Under the pieces are notes generated by a model. The model ran no database searches, had not been told where the DNA came from, and worked only from the letters and a program-made list of their open reading frames with translations. 8,769 nucleotides of DNA from an uncultured Prevotellaceae bacterium (GTDB taxonomy: Bacteria > Bacteroidota > Bacteroidia > Bacteroidales > Bacteroidaceae). A program made the translations under genes and the position numbers. The stretch lies in assembly GCA_902477365.1 (NCBI GenBank), contig CABSGW010000103.1, positions 1 through 8,769 of the forward strand, in the 5' to 3' direction. Position 1 is the first letter of the stretch. The number at the start of each line of letters is the position of its first letter. Shown here in pieces: positions 1 to 6,700 of the stretch.

Positions 1-14
1 GAAATACCCTGTTG

Positions 15-386
15 TCAGCAAAATGGGCGACAAAAGCCAGCCAAAAACTGTCTGTAAAACGTGCGGATGTGTTTAAAGCCGGAGTCGATGGCGATGGCTT
101 TCATCGGTGCTTCCGGATTATCTTGCATTAATTGGATGGCATAATCCAAGCGCAAATTGTTGATGTAACCGTTCAGATTGGTTTTTGCATACCGCTGAAG
201 CAGGTATGCCACCTTGTTCTTGTTGATTAATCCTAATTTGATGTATTTTTCCCGTGAAAAAAGCGGGTCCAAGAACAATTTCCGATCCATAATCATCTGA
301 TGAATCTGCTCGAACAGTGCTTTTTCCTTCTCTTCAATTGTTTGTTGTTGAAGCGAACTGTTTTCGTTTTGTGCAACCTGTTTCAT
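15..386 (-). CDS. Small AraC-type DNA-binding-domain protein, second gene of the operon
   Basis: This 123-residue protein appears to be a DNA-binding transcription regulator. After a glutamine- and glutamate-rich start (residues 1-25) it has the two-helix-turn-helix layout of the AraC C-terminal domain. The first HTH lies around residues 42-66. The linker contains GYINNLRLDYAIQLM (73-87), and the second HTH covers roughly 92-116 with DSGF and TFYRQF. The LFLDP stretch (38-41) before the first HTH is typical of C-terminal domains of Bacteroidetes AraC-like and hybrid regulators. No ligand-binding or sensor domain is present. The usual ending after the second HTH (a G-x-S/T-P then aromatic-R stretch) is missing; the protein stops at GFCRPFC, so the end may be shortened or shifted. 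The start lies 8 bp after the upxY stop with a purine-rich AGGAAG just before the ATG, indicating translational coupling. The family call is firm; a role in polysaccharide control is inferred from position. Confidence 0.8.
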   Translation of the reverse strand: MKQVAQNENSSLQQQTIEEKEKALFEQIHQMIMDRKLFLDPLFSREKYIKLGLINKNKVAYLLQRYAKTNLNGYINNLRLDYAIQLMQDNPEAPMKAIAIDSGFKHIRTFYRQFLAGFCRPFC

Positions 387-394
387 CTTCCTGG

Positions 395-994
395 TTATAA
401 CAATTGTATGTATTCAGGGTTTACTTCAACAACCGCAGCAAGCAATGTGGGTAATTCCACAATGATACGTTTTACCTTTGATCCCCGCATTTTGAGTAAC
501 GGAACCTCGTATTCATGGAGCGGACCGCCGATAATGCGTACCGTACGTCCGTACATAGCCGGAGTAATCTCTTCAGGAGTGTAAAACGCAGGTGTTTCCG
601 TACTGTTGATGGCCACTATAAACCGGTTCATATCTTGATCGCGTACAGTCATGGGTTCACAATATCCGCCCCCTTTAAAAAAGCGATACTGTAAGGTCCG
701 GATGTTCTCAACCATCCAATCCAGCTTTTCGCGTGTACTGTGTACGAAGAGCAAATCGGGGATAGCCGGTATCTCTTCCTTTATTTTTTGTCCATTTTTT
801 TTAACCAAACGCCATTTCATAGGTGTAAATACTTCAAATTCGCTATTTCGTAGCAATTTGTAAGCCGGAAGTTTTGCATTGACACGTTTAAGGTCACGCA
901 TGACAAACCAACTCTTTGGTTCATTCTCTTCCTTTTTTGAGGTATTTACAGTCGTACAACAAGTGACGTCCTGTATCTCTTTAAAAAGGGACAT
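395..994 (-). CDS. upxY: UpxY-family transcription antiterminator (NusG paralogue)
   Basis: This is a 199-residue NusG-like protein of the kind encoded first in Bacteroidales capsular polysaccharide operons. In Bacteroides these factors bind the elongating polymerase and prevent early termination in the leader of their own operon. The NusG N-terminal domain runs from about residue 27 to 130: SWFVMRDLKRVNAK opens it, FEVFTPMKW (53-61) follows, and PAIPDLLFVHS (76-86) matches the conserved loop before the FV strand. A KOW-like C-terminal domain occupies about 145-199, with YGRTVRIIGGPLHEYE and a closing VNPEYIQLL. Length fits the family. The ATG at 994 was chosen because it gives the usual short N-terminal extension; Met32 lies inside the NGN domain and is too late. 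It is the first gene after the invertible segment and is followed after 8 bp by the AraC-like gene. The family call is firm; the polysaccharide link is inferred, because the biosynthesis genes lie outside the window. Confidence 0.93.
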   Translation of the reverse strand: MSLFKEIQDVTCCTTVNTSKKEENEPKSWFVMRDLKRVNAKLPAYKLLRNSEFEVFTPMKWRLVKKNGQKIKEEIPAIPDLLFVHSTREKLDWMVENIRTLQYRFFKGGGYCEPMTVRDQDMNRFIVAINSTETPAFYTPEEITPAMYGRTVRIIGGPLHEYEVPLLKMRGSKVKRIIVELPTLLAAVVEVNPEYIQLL

Positions 995-1023
995 CTTAAA
1001 GTTTAAGACAAATCAATCTAATC

Positions 1024-1058
1024 CTGTTTGTTTATATAAAAATTTATATATCAAACAG
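1024..1058 (-). promoter_or_regulatory. Long AT-rich hairpin in the upxY leader
   Basis: CTGTTTG (1024-1030) pairs with CAAACAG (1052-1058), and inside it TATATAAA (1033-1040) pairs with TTTATATA (1043-1050). The structure ends about 30 bp before the upxY start codon. No U-run follows it in the direction of upxY transcription, so it is not a typical terminator. It could be a pause or recognition element for the antiterminator, or a translation-control hairpin. The pairing is visible in the sequence; the function is inferred. Confidence 0.55.
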
Positions 1059-1137
1059 TTATTTGTTGTTTTCTTAAAAGTTCGGGACTGATTTCTCTTA
1101 TACTTATTCATCATTGATAATGCGATTATTATCCGAT

Positions 1138-1158
1138 AAAAAAGGAGTTCTTCAGCTC
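1138..1158 (-). terminator. Weak terminator-like element in the upxY leader
   Basis: Read on the minus strand, GAGCT and AACTC form a short stem (one C-A mismatch) closed by a GAAG loop, then one C and six T residues. This is a poor intrinsic terminator on its own. It lies in the untranslated leader between the invertible segment and upxY, where UpxY-type proteins are known to counter premature termination. The call is tentative because the stem is short. Confidence 0.3.
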
Positions 1159-1168
1159 GTTTTGTTTT

Positions 1169-1183
1169 ATGTATTTAATACAT
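1169..1183. repeat. Palindrome touching the outer edge of the left inverted repeat
   Basis: ATGTATT, a single T, then AATACAT forms a near-perfect palindrome that overlaps the first two bases of the left inverted repeat. It may be an accessory protein-binding site or part of the leader RNA fold. A shared TGTATTTAAT also occurs at 1347-1356 inside the segment, but both are AT-rich and may be chance. Confidence 0.4.
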
Positions 1184-1199
1184 CTCTCCTTAAGAGATG
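1182..1199 (+). repeat. Left inverted repeat (IRL), recombination site
   Basis: ATCTCTCCTTAAGAGATG is the exact reverse complement of the repeat at 1412-1429. With the adjoining C at 1181 it reads CATCTCT, CCTTA, AGAGATG: two 7-bp recombinase-arm sequences in inverted orientation around an asymmetric 5-bp centre, as expected for a tyrosine-recombinase crossover site. Confidence 0.9.
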
Positions 1200-1276
1200 A
1201 ACAAACAATATATTTTAAAAGTAAAGCACTGAAACACAACATATATCACCAAGAACTTTCTCAAATAACACTATAT

Positions 1277-1309
1277 TTGTTAGGTAAATTATTCCCACTT
1301 GCCTAACAA
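1277..1309. repeat. Hairpin in the centre of the invertible segment
   Basis: TTGTTAGG (1277-1284) and CCTAACAA (1302-1309) form an 8-bp inverted repeat with a 17-nt spacer near the middle of the segment. It could be a regulator or accessory-factor binding site. Only the pairing is seen. Confidence 0.4.
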
Positions 1310-1368
1310 GATTGAAAAATTAAATACATCTAATAGGCTTATTATTTGTATTTAATCCATTTCATAGG

Positions 1369-1397
1369 TTACTTTTCATGGTTTTTGCGTATATTTG
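1369..1397 (+). promoter_or_regulatory. Bacteroides-type promoter inside the invertible segment, facing right
   Basis: TATATTTG at 1390-1397 matches the Bacteroides -7 consensus TAnnTTTG exactly. The -33 region is weak: TTAC at 1369-1372 is the nearest candidate, 17 bp upstream of the -7 element, and no TTTG is found at the preferred distance. In the present orientation transcripts would leave the segment to the right and run antisense into the 3' end of the recombinase gene. A second TATATTTG at 1272-1279 has no -33 partner at suitable spacing. Confidence 0.7.
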
Positions 1398-1411
1398 CAG
1401 TCGAATTGGTG

Positions 1412-1429
1412 CATCTCTTAAGGAGAGAT
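1412..1429 (-). repeat. Right inverted repeat (IRR), recombination site
   Basis: CATCTCTTAAGGAGAGAT is the perfect reverse complement of the left repeat at 1182-1199. Its centre TAAGG (1419-1423) is the complement of the left centre CCTTA. Identity stops directly outside the 18 bp on both sides, which defines the exchange site sharply. It begins 15 bp after the -7 element. Confidence 0.9.
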
Positions 1430-1596
1430 CTGTTAAATTATTCGATATCGCATTATTGTACTATCTTTCTTTTTTGAAAGCTTTATTTGTTGGCAATAAT
1501 GTCAAATAAATACCTGATCATTTTTGGGGTTTATACAGTTTGTTTCCGTTTCTATGCTTCTAGGGAATAAATAAGTATTTGTTACAATCCGGCATA
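1430..1596. other. AT-rich spacer between the invertible segment and the recombinase 3' end
   Basis: I see no gene or clear signal in these bases. They separate the right inverted repeat from the hairpin at the end of the recombinase gene. Confidence 0.5.
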
Positions 1597-1641
1597 AAAC
1601 AGACAGATGGATATTATATTGATTCCAATATCTGCCTGTTT
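1597..1641 (-). terminator. Probable terminator overlapping the recombinase 3' end
   Basis: AAACAGACAGAT (1597-1608) pairs with ATCTGCCTGTTT (1630-1641) with one mismatch. On the minus strand the stem is followed by TTTTAT, a weak U-run. The stem includes the last codons and stop of the recombinase gene. It would limit read-through from the recombinase into the invertible segment and upxY. Confidence 0.55.
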
Positions 1642-2822
1642 GCCTTGTCTACAGCCGATGTGTCCAGCGAAGCAAGATAGATGCGTGTTGTCCGCTCGGA
1701 ATCATGGCCGAGTGCTTCGCTGATTGTTGTTGTCGGGATGTTTTTGCATTTAGCGATGCTGGCCCATCCATGGCGGGCAACATACGTTGTCAGTGGTATG
1801 TCCAAACCTATTTCCCTGCCTAGTTGTTTCAGTTTGTTGTTGACCAGGTGTATGGCGTTTTTGTATTGTCTTCTTTCGTCTGCTTGCGTGTTTTTGATAA
1901 TAGGTAATAAGTAAGGTATCCCTTCGATGCGGTATCGCTCGATGATTTCCTGCATCGGCTTTTCCCATTTGATCGTCAATTGTTGGTTTGTCTTGTGCCT
2001 ACGATAGGTAAGAAAGCCGTTCTGAAGGTCTCTTTTCTTTAAAAATGCCATATCTACAAATGACATTCCCCGTGTGTAGAAGGAAAACATGAAAATGTCG
2101 CGTGCAAACTGCATGGTTGGACAGCCTGTCAGATCCAGGTTACGTATTTGACGGATGGTTTTCAAAGGGATGGCTCGTTTCATTGTTTTGTCAATACCCG
2201 TGTATACATATTTAAAGGGATAATTTTGGACGGTGAGCCGGCGTTCTACGGCTACGTTATAGACCGAGCGAAGCGTGCGCATGTAAAAAGAAACCGTATT
2301 CATACATATTCCTTTGTTTTTCAAAAAGCCTTCGTATTCTTCCATTACATCCGTATTGATTTCATGGAACAGCATTTCCTTTGCACCATGAAAGTCCATA
2401 AAACTGTTGAAGGTGGAGTGTAGTTTTTCAGATGCCGACAGCCTGCCGACTTTCGCCAGGTGACTGATGTGGTTTTGGATGAATGAGAGAAAACCACCGG
2501 TCTGCGTGAGGTGTCGGTAGCTTTCCACGATGTTGTCGGAGGTAAATGCTGTTCCGGTACTTGTAAATTGTGTGATGATTTTTGTCAGTTTCTCTGTTTC
2601 GTCCCTGATGTTCTCCTCTAGAGCTACCAGGTAGCTCCGGCGACTTTTGTCCATCTCATTTGAGTGTATTACCGTTGCGTAGCGCTTGTTCCATTCTGTA
2701 GGAAATAGTTTGTATCCTGTATGTATCTGGCGTACTACCCGCTTGTGGGTAATTTGAAAAGACAACGATCCTTCTTTGAATTTGACCGAGGACGCATGAA
2801 ATTTTATTTTGACTGTTGCCAT
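1614..2822 (-). CDS. Tyrosine recombinase (site-specific integrase/invertase family)
   Basis: This 402-residue recombinase probably catalyses inversion of the neighbouring 248-bp promoter segment. The layout is typical of Bacteroidetes integrases: an N-terminal Arm-DNA-binding domain (about 1-95), a SAM-like core-binding domain (about 108-200), and a catalytic domain (about 215-395). Catalytic residues are Arg251 (FYTRGMSFVDMAF), Lys277 (RRHKTNQ), Arg350 and His373 (LGHDSERTT), with nucleophile Tyr382 (IYLASLD). The box-II motif reads YVARHGW, so Tyr347 replaces the usual first His of HxxR, a variant I associate with this family. The ATG at 2822 is preferred because MATVKIKF is the typical start; a TTG at 2849 would add nine residues. 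The gene is co-directional with upxY and 619 bp upstream of it. The family is certain. Its action on the nearby repeats is inferred from adjacency. Confidence 0.95.
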   Translation of the reverse strand: MATVKIKFHASSVKFKEGSLSFQITHKRVVRQIHTGYKLFPTEWNKRYATVIHSNEMDKSRRSYLVALEENIRDETEKLTKIITQFTSTGTAFTSDNIVESYRHLTQTGGFLSFIQNHISHLAKVGRLSASEKLHSTFNSFMDFHGAKEMLFHEINTDVMEEYEGFLKNKGICMNTVSFYMRTLRSVYNVAVERRLTVQNYPFKYVYTGIDKTMKRAIPLKTIRQIRNLDLTGCPTMQFARDIFMFSFYTRGMSFVDMAFLKKRDLQNGFLTYRRHKTNQQLTIKWEKPMQEIIERYRIEGIPYLLPIIKNTQADERRQYKNAIHLVNNKLKQLGREIGLDIPLTTYVARHGWASIAKCKNIPTTTISEALGHDSERTTRIYLASLDTSAVDKANRQILESI

Positions 2823-3376
2823 AATTGTGATATACTTAAAATTTAACAAATGGGTTTATCCTGATAGATGCCAGGTTTGTGCTATATATGTTCCGATTCA
2901 TCCGGTCTGTCATCTGTCGTGTTTATACATTCCATGTCCTGTATATGCATGGAGTGTGTAGCCGGTATTTTCCCTTCCTTACATTAGAACGGGGAATCTT
3001 TCAAAATGATGCGCATTCAGTTTCTCTTTTTATAACTTTACCATATTAAGGTGTTTTCGTTGTAAAAATGTGCGGTGATGATGTTTTTTTCTGACTGAAT
3101 GATTGGGTGGTTTTAACCTTCGCAACCGGTTGATACGGGCAGATGGGGAGACTTGGCTGATGAAAGCGTTGCTGGGGTAGTCTGAGTGGTTTCCGATACA
3201 ACTTTCTACGACTGTGATGCGTTTGTCAAGGAGTATTAGCCGATCGCCAATAAGTATTATGGGTTGTACGACGTGATGCAGCAGTGCGGCGAGGGATGCC
3301 TTCCGGCCGTACTGAAGCCTGTTGTTCCGTCAATTTCCATTCCTTCTTTCATCTTGCATGAGCAGGTGCCGTTGTA
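2823..3376. other. Gene-free region upstream of the recombinase
   Basis: No convincing coding region is visible on either strand here: the open stretches are short and resemble nothing I know. The part next to the recombinase should contain its promoter, but I find no exact TAnnTTTG element facing it. The only distinct structure is the inverted repeat at 2927-2957. Confidence 0.5.
2927..2957 (-). repeat. Inverted repeat upstream of the recombinase gene
   Basis: ACATTCCATG (2927-2936) and CATGGAGTGT (2948-2957) pair over 10 positions with one G-T wobble and an 11-nt spacer, about 105 bp before the recombinase ATG. It may be an operator for a dimeric regulator or a hairpin in the recombinase leader. 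Confidence 0.45.
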
Positions 3377-3550
3377 TTACGGTAGTGAAAAGGTGGTGGC
3401 AAACTGTGATGTCAACATGCCGAAGACGCCGGATTTGGGCTGGGGCACTGTGGTGTTATTTCCCCCGTCTGCCCGGCGTGGAAACCCAAAGCACTCTTGC
3501 GCTTTACGGCGGACACGCTTCTTGTCAGTTGTATGTTGATGGCAAGTCAT
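3377..3550 (-). other. Short minus-strand reading frame of doubtful coding value
   Basis: An ATG at 3550 opens a 57-codon frame ending in TAA at 3377-3379. Its product is basic near the start (DKKRVRRK at residues 9-16) and has no motif I recognise. The frame is open for about 25 more codons upstream of the ATG. Overlapping plus-strand frames are equally open, and hairpins cover much of it, so it may be a non-coding element or gene remnant instead. Confidence 0.2.
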
Positions 3551-3629
3551 GGAACAGGAGGCATGTCCTGTTGTCGGCCGAAGTGTGCCGCTTGTGCCGA
3601 CAAGCCCAGTCGGTTGAAACGGACTGGGC
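3476..3629. other. Cluster of adjacent hairpins, possible structured RNA or repeat element
   Basis: Successive pairings nearly abut one another. GCGTG (3476-3480) with CACGC (3514-3518) encloses AAAGC/GCTTT (3488-3492 and 3501-3505). Next come CTTGTCA/TGGCAAG (3521-3527 and 3540-3546, one G-U), AACAGGA/TCCTGTT (3553-3559 and 3566-3572), TTGTCGGC/GCCGACAA (3571-3578 and 3596-3603), and GCCCAGTC/GACTGGGC (3604-3611 and 3622-3629). Such a chain is more than I expect in ordinary spacer DNA, but I cannot compute its significance. Strand and function are unknown. Confidence 0.35.
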
Positions 3630-3674
3630 AGGAGCGTGTAACAAGCAGGGCATCTAAGAAAAACAGGTTGGCCG

Positions 3675-3717
3675 TAAAAAAATACCCTCGTGAAACATGC
3701 GGCTTCACGAGGGTATT
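3675..3717 (-). terminator. Strong intrinsic terminator of the giant protease gene
   Basis: AATACCCTCGTGAA (3681-3694) pairs perfectly over 14 bp with 3704-3717 around a 9-nt loop. On the minus strand the stem runs straight into a T-run (complement of the A-run ending at 3682). It lies about 26 bp after the protease stop codon. No U-run exists on the plus-strand side, so it acts mainly leftward. Confidence 0.9.
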
Positions 3718-3730
3718 GTATGATAAGGAA

Positions 3731-3749
3731 TCTCTGAGGATATCAGAGA
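3731..3749 (-). repeat. Small hairpin over the protease stop codon
   Basis: TCTCTGA (3731-3737) and TCAGAGA (3743-3749) form a 7-bp stem with a 5-nt loop that includes the stop codon at 3743-3745. It precedes the main terminator and may help protect the transcript end. Confidence 0.4.
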
Positions 3750-6700
3750 CGGATTTTGCGGTTTCCTATCAGGTAAATGCCTTGAGGCAGTTGGCCGATC
3801 CGGTTTTTTCCGACCTTCAGCTGATAGCTTCCTACGGTGTGTCCGGCTGCGGTGTAAATACGTACCACGCAGGAACGTTGCGTTTCAATGACCAGCTGCT
3901 TGCCGGCTACATATACCTGCAGTTGCTGTGTACCGGTTACGGGGTGTTCCATACCGACTGTCAGGTCGTCGGCACCAATCTCGTAACCTTTTTCAGTAGC
4001 CGGTTCTTTGCCCGTTCCGTAAGCGCTAAAGGCACTGATGATGTTCCGGGCTGTGTTTTCCGCCGGCCGGCAAAAGGCTGAGCCTTCTGCGTTCAGGGCA
4101 TAGCGTGTGGCGGTGTGTGCAACGGGGGCATACGTGCCTGTCAATGCATAGTTTGCGCCCGTTACCGTGAGCGATGCCGAATCGGGGGTAGCTGTGACGT
4201 AGCAGGTGTCCCCACCGCCGCTGAAGGTGATGCCTGTTTTATTGAGTCCTTCGGGCATGAGTACAATGTAAGGTTTGTTGGCCAGCATTGCGGTGTGGCT
4301 GAAGAAGTCGTTGTGCTGTTGCCCTGACGAGGCTTCCAGGCTGCGGAGCAAGAAGGTCTTTTCACCCTCGTTTACAACAGCACCGACAGGTTTCAGCGAC
4401 ACCTTGTCTCCATCGGTTACCTGCGTGGGGGCAAACGGTAGTGTAAGCACCTCCCAACCGGTAGAGCGGTCGTCGGCAACGGGCTTGTCGAAGTTGTGCG
4501 TATAGCTTACGGTGTAACTGCCCATGCTGAAATCGTTCGGATTGGAGAACGGGTAGGAGGGGTCTAGTGTCAGATGACCTTGCGCCCGGTAACCGTTTCC
4601 GGTGTTTGCAACGATGTTTTTTCCTTCGGCCACGCCCTCCATGACAAAGATGAGACAGTTGGGGTTGAGTCCTTCAAAAACATGATCCAACAGGAGTTTT
4701 CCGGTGCGGTATTCTGTTTGTTGCGGCGTGGTGAAGAGGGTTATACTTGTGAGGCGGTTACAGCCGTCAAAGGCTTTCTCGCCAATGTGGGTGACTTGGG
4801 TCAGTGTGAGGTTTTCCAAGTTGGAGCAGCCTGCGAAAGCCTCGTTGCCGATGTGTGTCAGACCGGCCGGCAACTCGATACTTTGCAGGGTATGCATGTT
4901 CTTGAACGCCTGGTCGGGCAATTGCTGGTTTTGCACTTCCTGCAAGTCGATGGTGGTGAGTGAGGAGAAGTTCTTCTTCAGCACTTCGAATACCTCCGGA
5001 GAGAGAGCGCCAGCCAGACTAATGCCCTGAAGCGTAGAGGCTGTGGCGGAATCGACGGCGGTCACCAGGTGTCCGGGGAGAGAAGTTCCCTCTGCGGGGA
5101 TCAGGAATGTCTGTATGAGCTGGTTCTGCCGGATGCGTTCCAAGGTATATACACCGTTTTCGGCAATGATTTCGGCCTGGTTGGCTTTTACCATCAACGT
5201 GTTTCCGGCCGAAAGGCTGCTTTCCAGTGTGAAGCTGAAGTTGTCGCCGGATTTGACCGTGGTGGAGTTGCCGCTGTTGAGCGGACGGACCGTTACCCCC
5301 TCTATTAATTGGAAGGTGACCTGATAGAGCGGTGTGACTTCGATGGCATAATTGCTTCGAATGTCGGTAAGGGTGTATATGCCGTTTGCATCGGCCGTGA
5401 GGGGTGTGCCGTTGGCTGTAACCAGGCAATTTTCGGTTGTCACCTTGAATTGGAAGTCTTGTCCCCCGGTGATATTGTCTCCCGTATGACCACCTTGCGG
5501 TATAACCGTTTCCGGATAGGATACCGAGTAGGTGGCTGTATAGGTTTCGATGTTGCCGAACTGTTTCCAATAGGTTGCCTGACGATAGGCCTCAACGCTA
5601 CCTGCGGGTACGGACAGGGTGGCCTTGGACTGTGCCGCCGGAGAGAACGGATTGCCGTTGCTCAGGTTGATAGGCGTAGTGGCCTGCACAACAACCTTTT
5701 TCAGGTTGGTTGCGTAGAAGAAAGCCTGTACGCCAATGTAGGTGAGATTGGCAGGAAGGGTGATTTCCTGTAACTTCATGCAACGGTAAAAGGCTGCGTT
5801 CTCAATGCGTTTCAGTGATTTGGGAAGGCGTACTATCTGGAGGTTCATCGGCATACCGGTTACTCCGGCAAAGGCATTGACAGGCAGCGCGTCGGCCTGG
5901 TTGTTGCCTTGTGCCAGAATGCGGACATCCGACAGGTCGACCTCGGTTAACAGGCTGCTGTTAGCGGCAATGGTAGCGAAGTCGGCAGCATTCATCTCGC
6001 CGGTGATACGCAGCTTCCACGGCTGGTTGGGGATGTGGGACAATGCCTCAGCCAGTTCTCCGGGACCGATGTTTACAGTGGTGTAAGGCGTTGCCGCATG
6101 CTGGTCGTACACGGCTATGGTAATATTCAGGTCTTCTGTTACCGCATCTATGCGGACGTCGGCAACAGGCTGTTTGCTGGCCATCGGTTTGCCGTTGACG
6201 GTAACATCCACCACATCACTTGAAAGGTAAGGACGTACGCTGAAGGCATAGTCCATGCCGTGTATAACCTTGTCCGTATAGTTGCTGATACTTGCTTTCT
6301 CAATGCTCTCGGGCATGGTGATGGTGTGGTAAATGACCTCGTTGCCGGTAGCCTTGAGAGCATCCTTGGTTGTGCCGGATGTGCCGGCGTATACCAAGTT
6401 CCACTCCTTTCCGTCGGTTGAGGTGGCGATACGGATGAGGTTGCCTGCCGCAATTTGTGCGTGGGTGACGTTACAGGGATAGGTGAAACGTTGTTTACCC
6501 GTGTTGTTCCAGGCATTTTGCTGGATGGGCGAGATGACCTCCTTGATGCGGTTTTCCCGGTCGGTGAGTACGGCAGCGGTAAACAGCCCGCTTTCGAAAT
6601 AATCGGTCGGGATGTCCATGGCGTTGACCGTGATTTGGAAAGGACGTCCGGGGATGGCGTTGATGAGGTCGGTGACCATGCCGATACCCGTCATTTTCCA

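Larger units (their letters stand above)
1182..1429. promoter_or_regulatory. Invertible promoter segment, apparently in the OFF orientation
   Basis: The 248-bp AT-rich segment is bounded by perfect 18-bp inverted repeats and lies between a tyrosine recombinase gene and upxY. It holds an exact Bacteroides -7 element near its right end, facing right, away from upxY. I find no exact -7 element facing upxY within the segment. Flipping it about its centre would place the same -7 element at 1214-1221 facing upxY, with transcription starting about 200 bp before the upxY start codon. This is the layout of phase-variable polysaccharide loci in Bacteroides and Parabacteroides. Inversion itself is inferred, not observed. 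Confidence 0.85.

Noticed and set aside
567..579. ATCTCTTCAGGAG inside upxY, 12 of 13 bases like the recombination-site repeat
   Set aside because: It lacks the second arm (no AGAGAT), lies in coding sequence for conserved residues, and is best explained by chance.
1272..1279. Second exact TATATTTG as an active promoter
   Set aside because: No -33-like element at suitable spacing; the nearest TTTC is only 11 bp upstream.
2847..2849. TTG start giving a 411-residue recombinase
   Set aside because: The ATG at 2822 begins the standard MATVKIKF-like N-terminus; the nine extra residues look like leader sequence.
3264..3539. 91-codon plus-strand open frame with a TTG start
   Set aside because: No recognisable motif, no ribosome-binding or promoter signal, and other frames in the same stretch are also open.
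3497..4081. 194-codon plus-strand open frame
   Set aside because: More than half is antisense to the protease C-terminus and it runs through the protease terminator, so it is a shadow frame.
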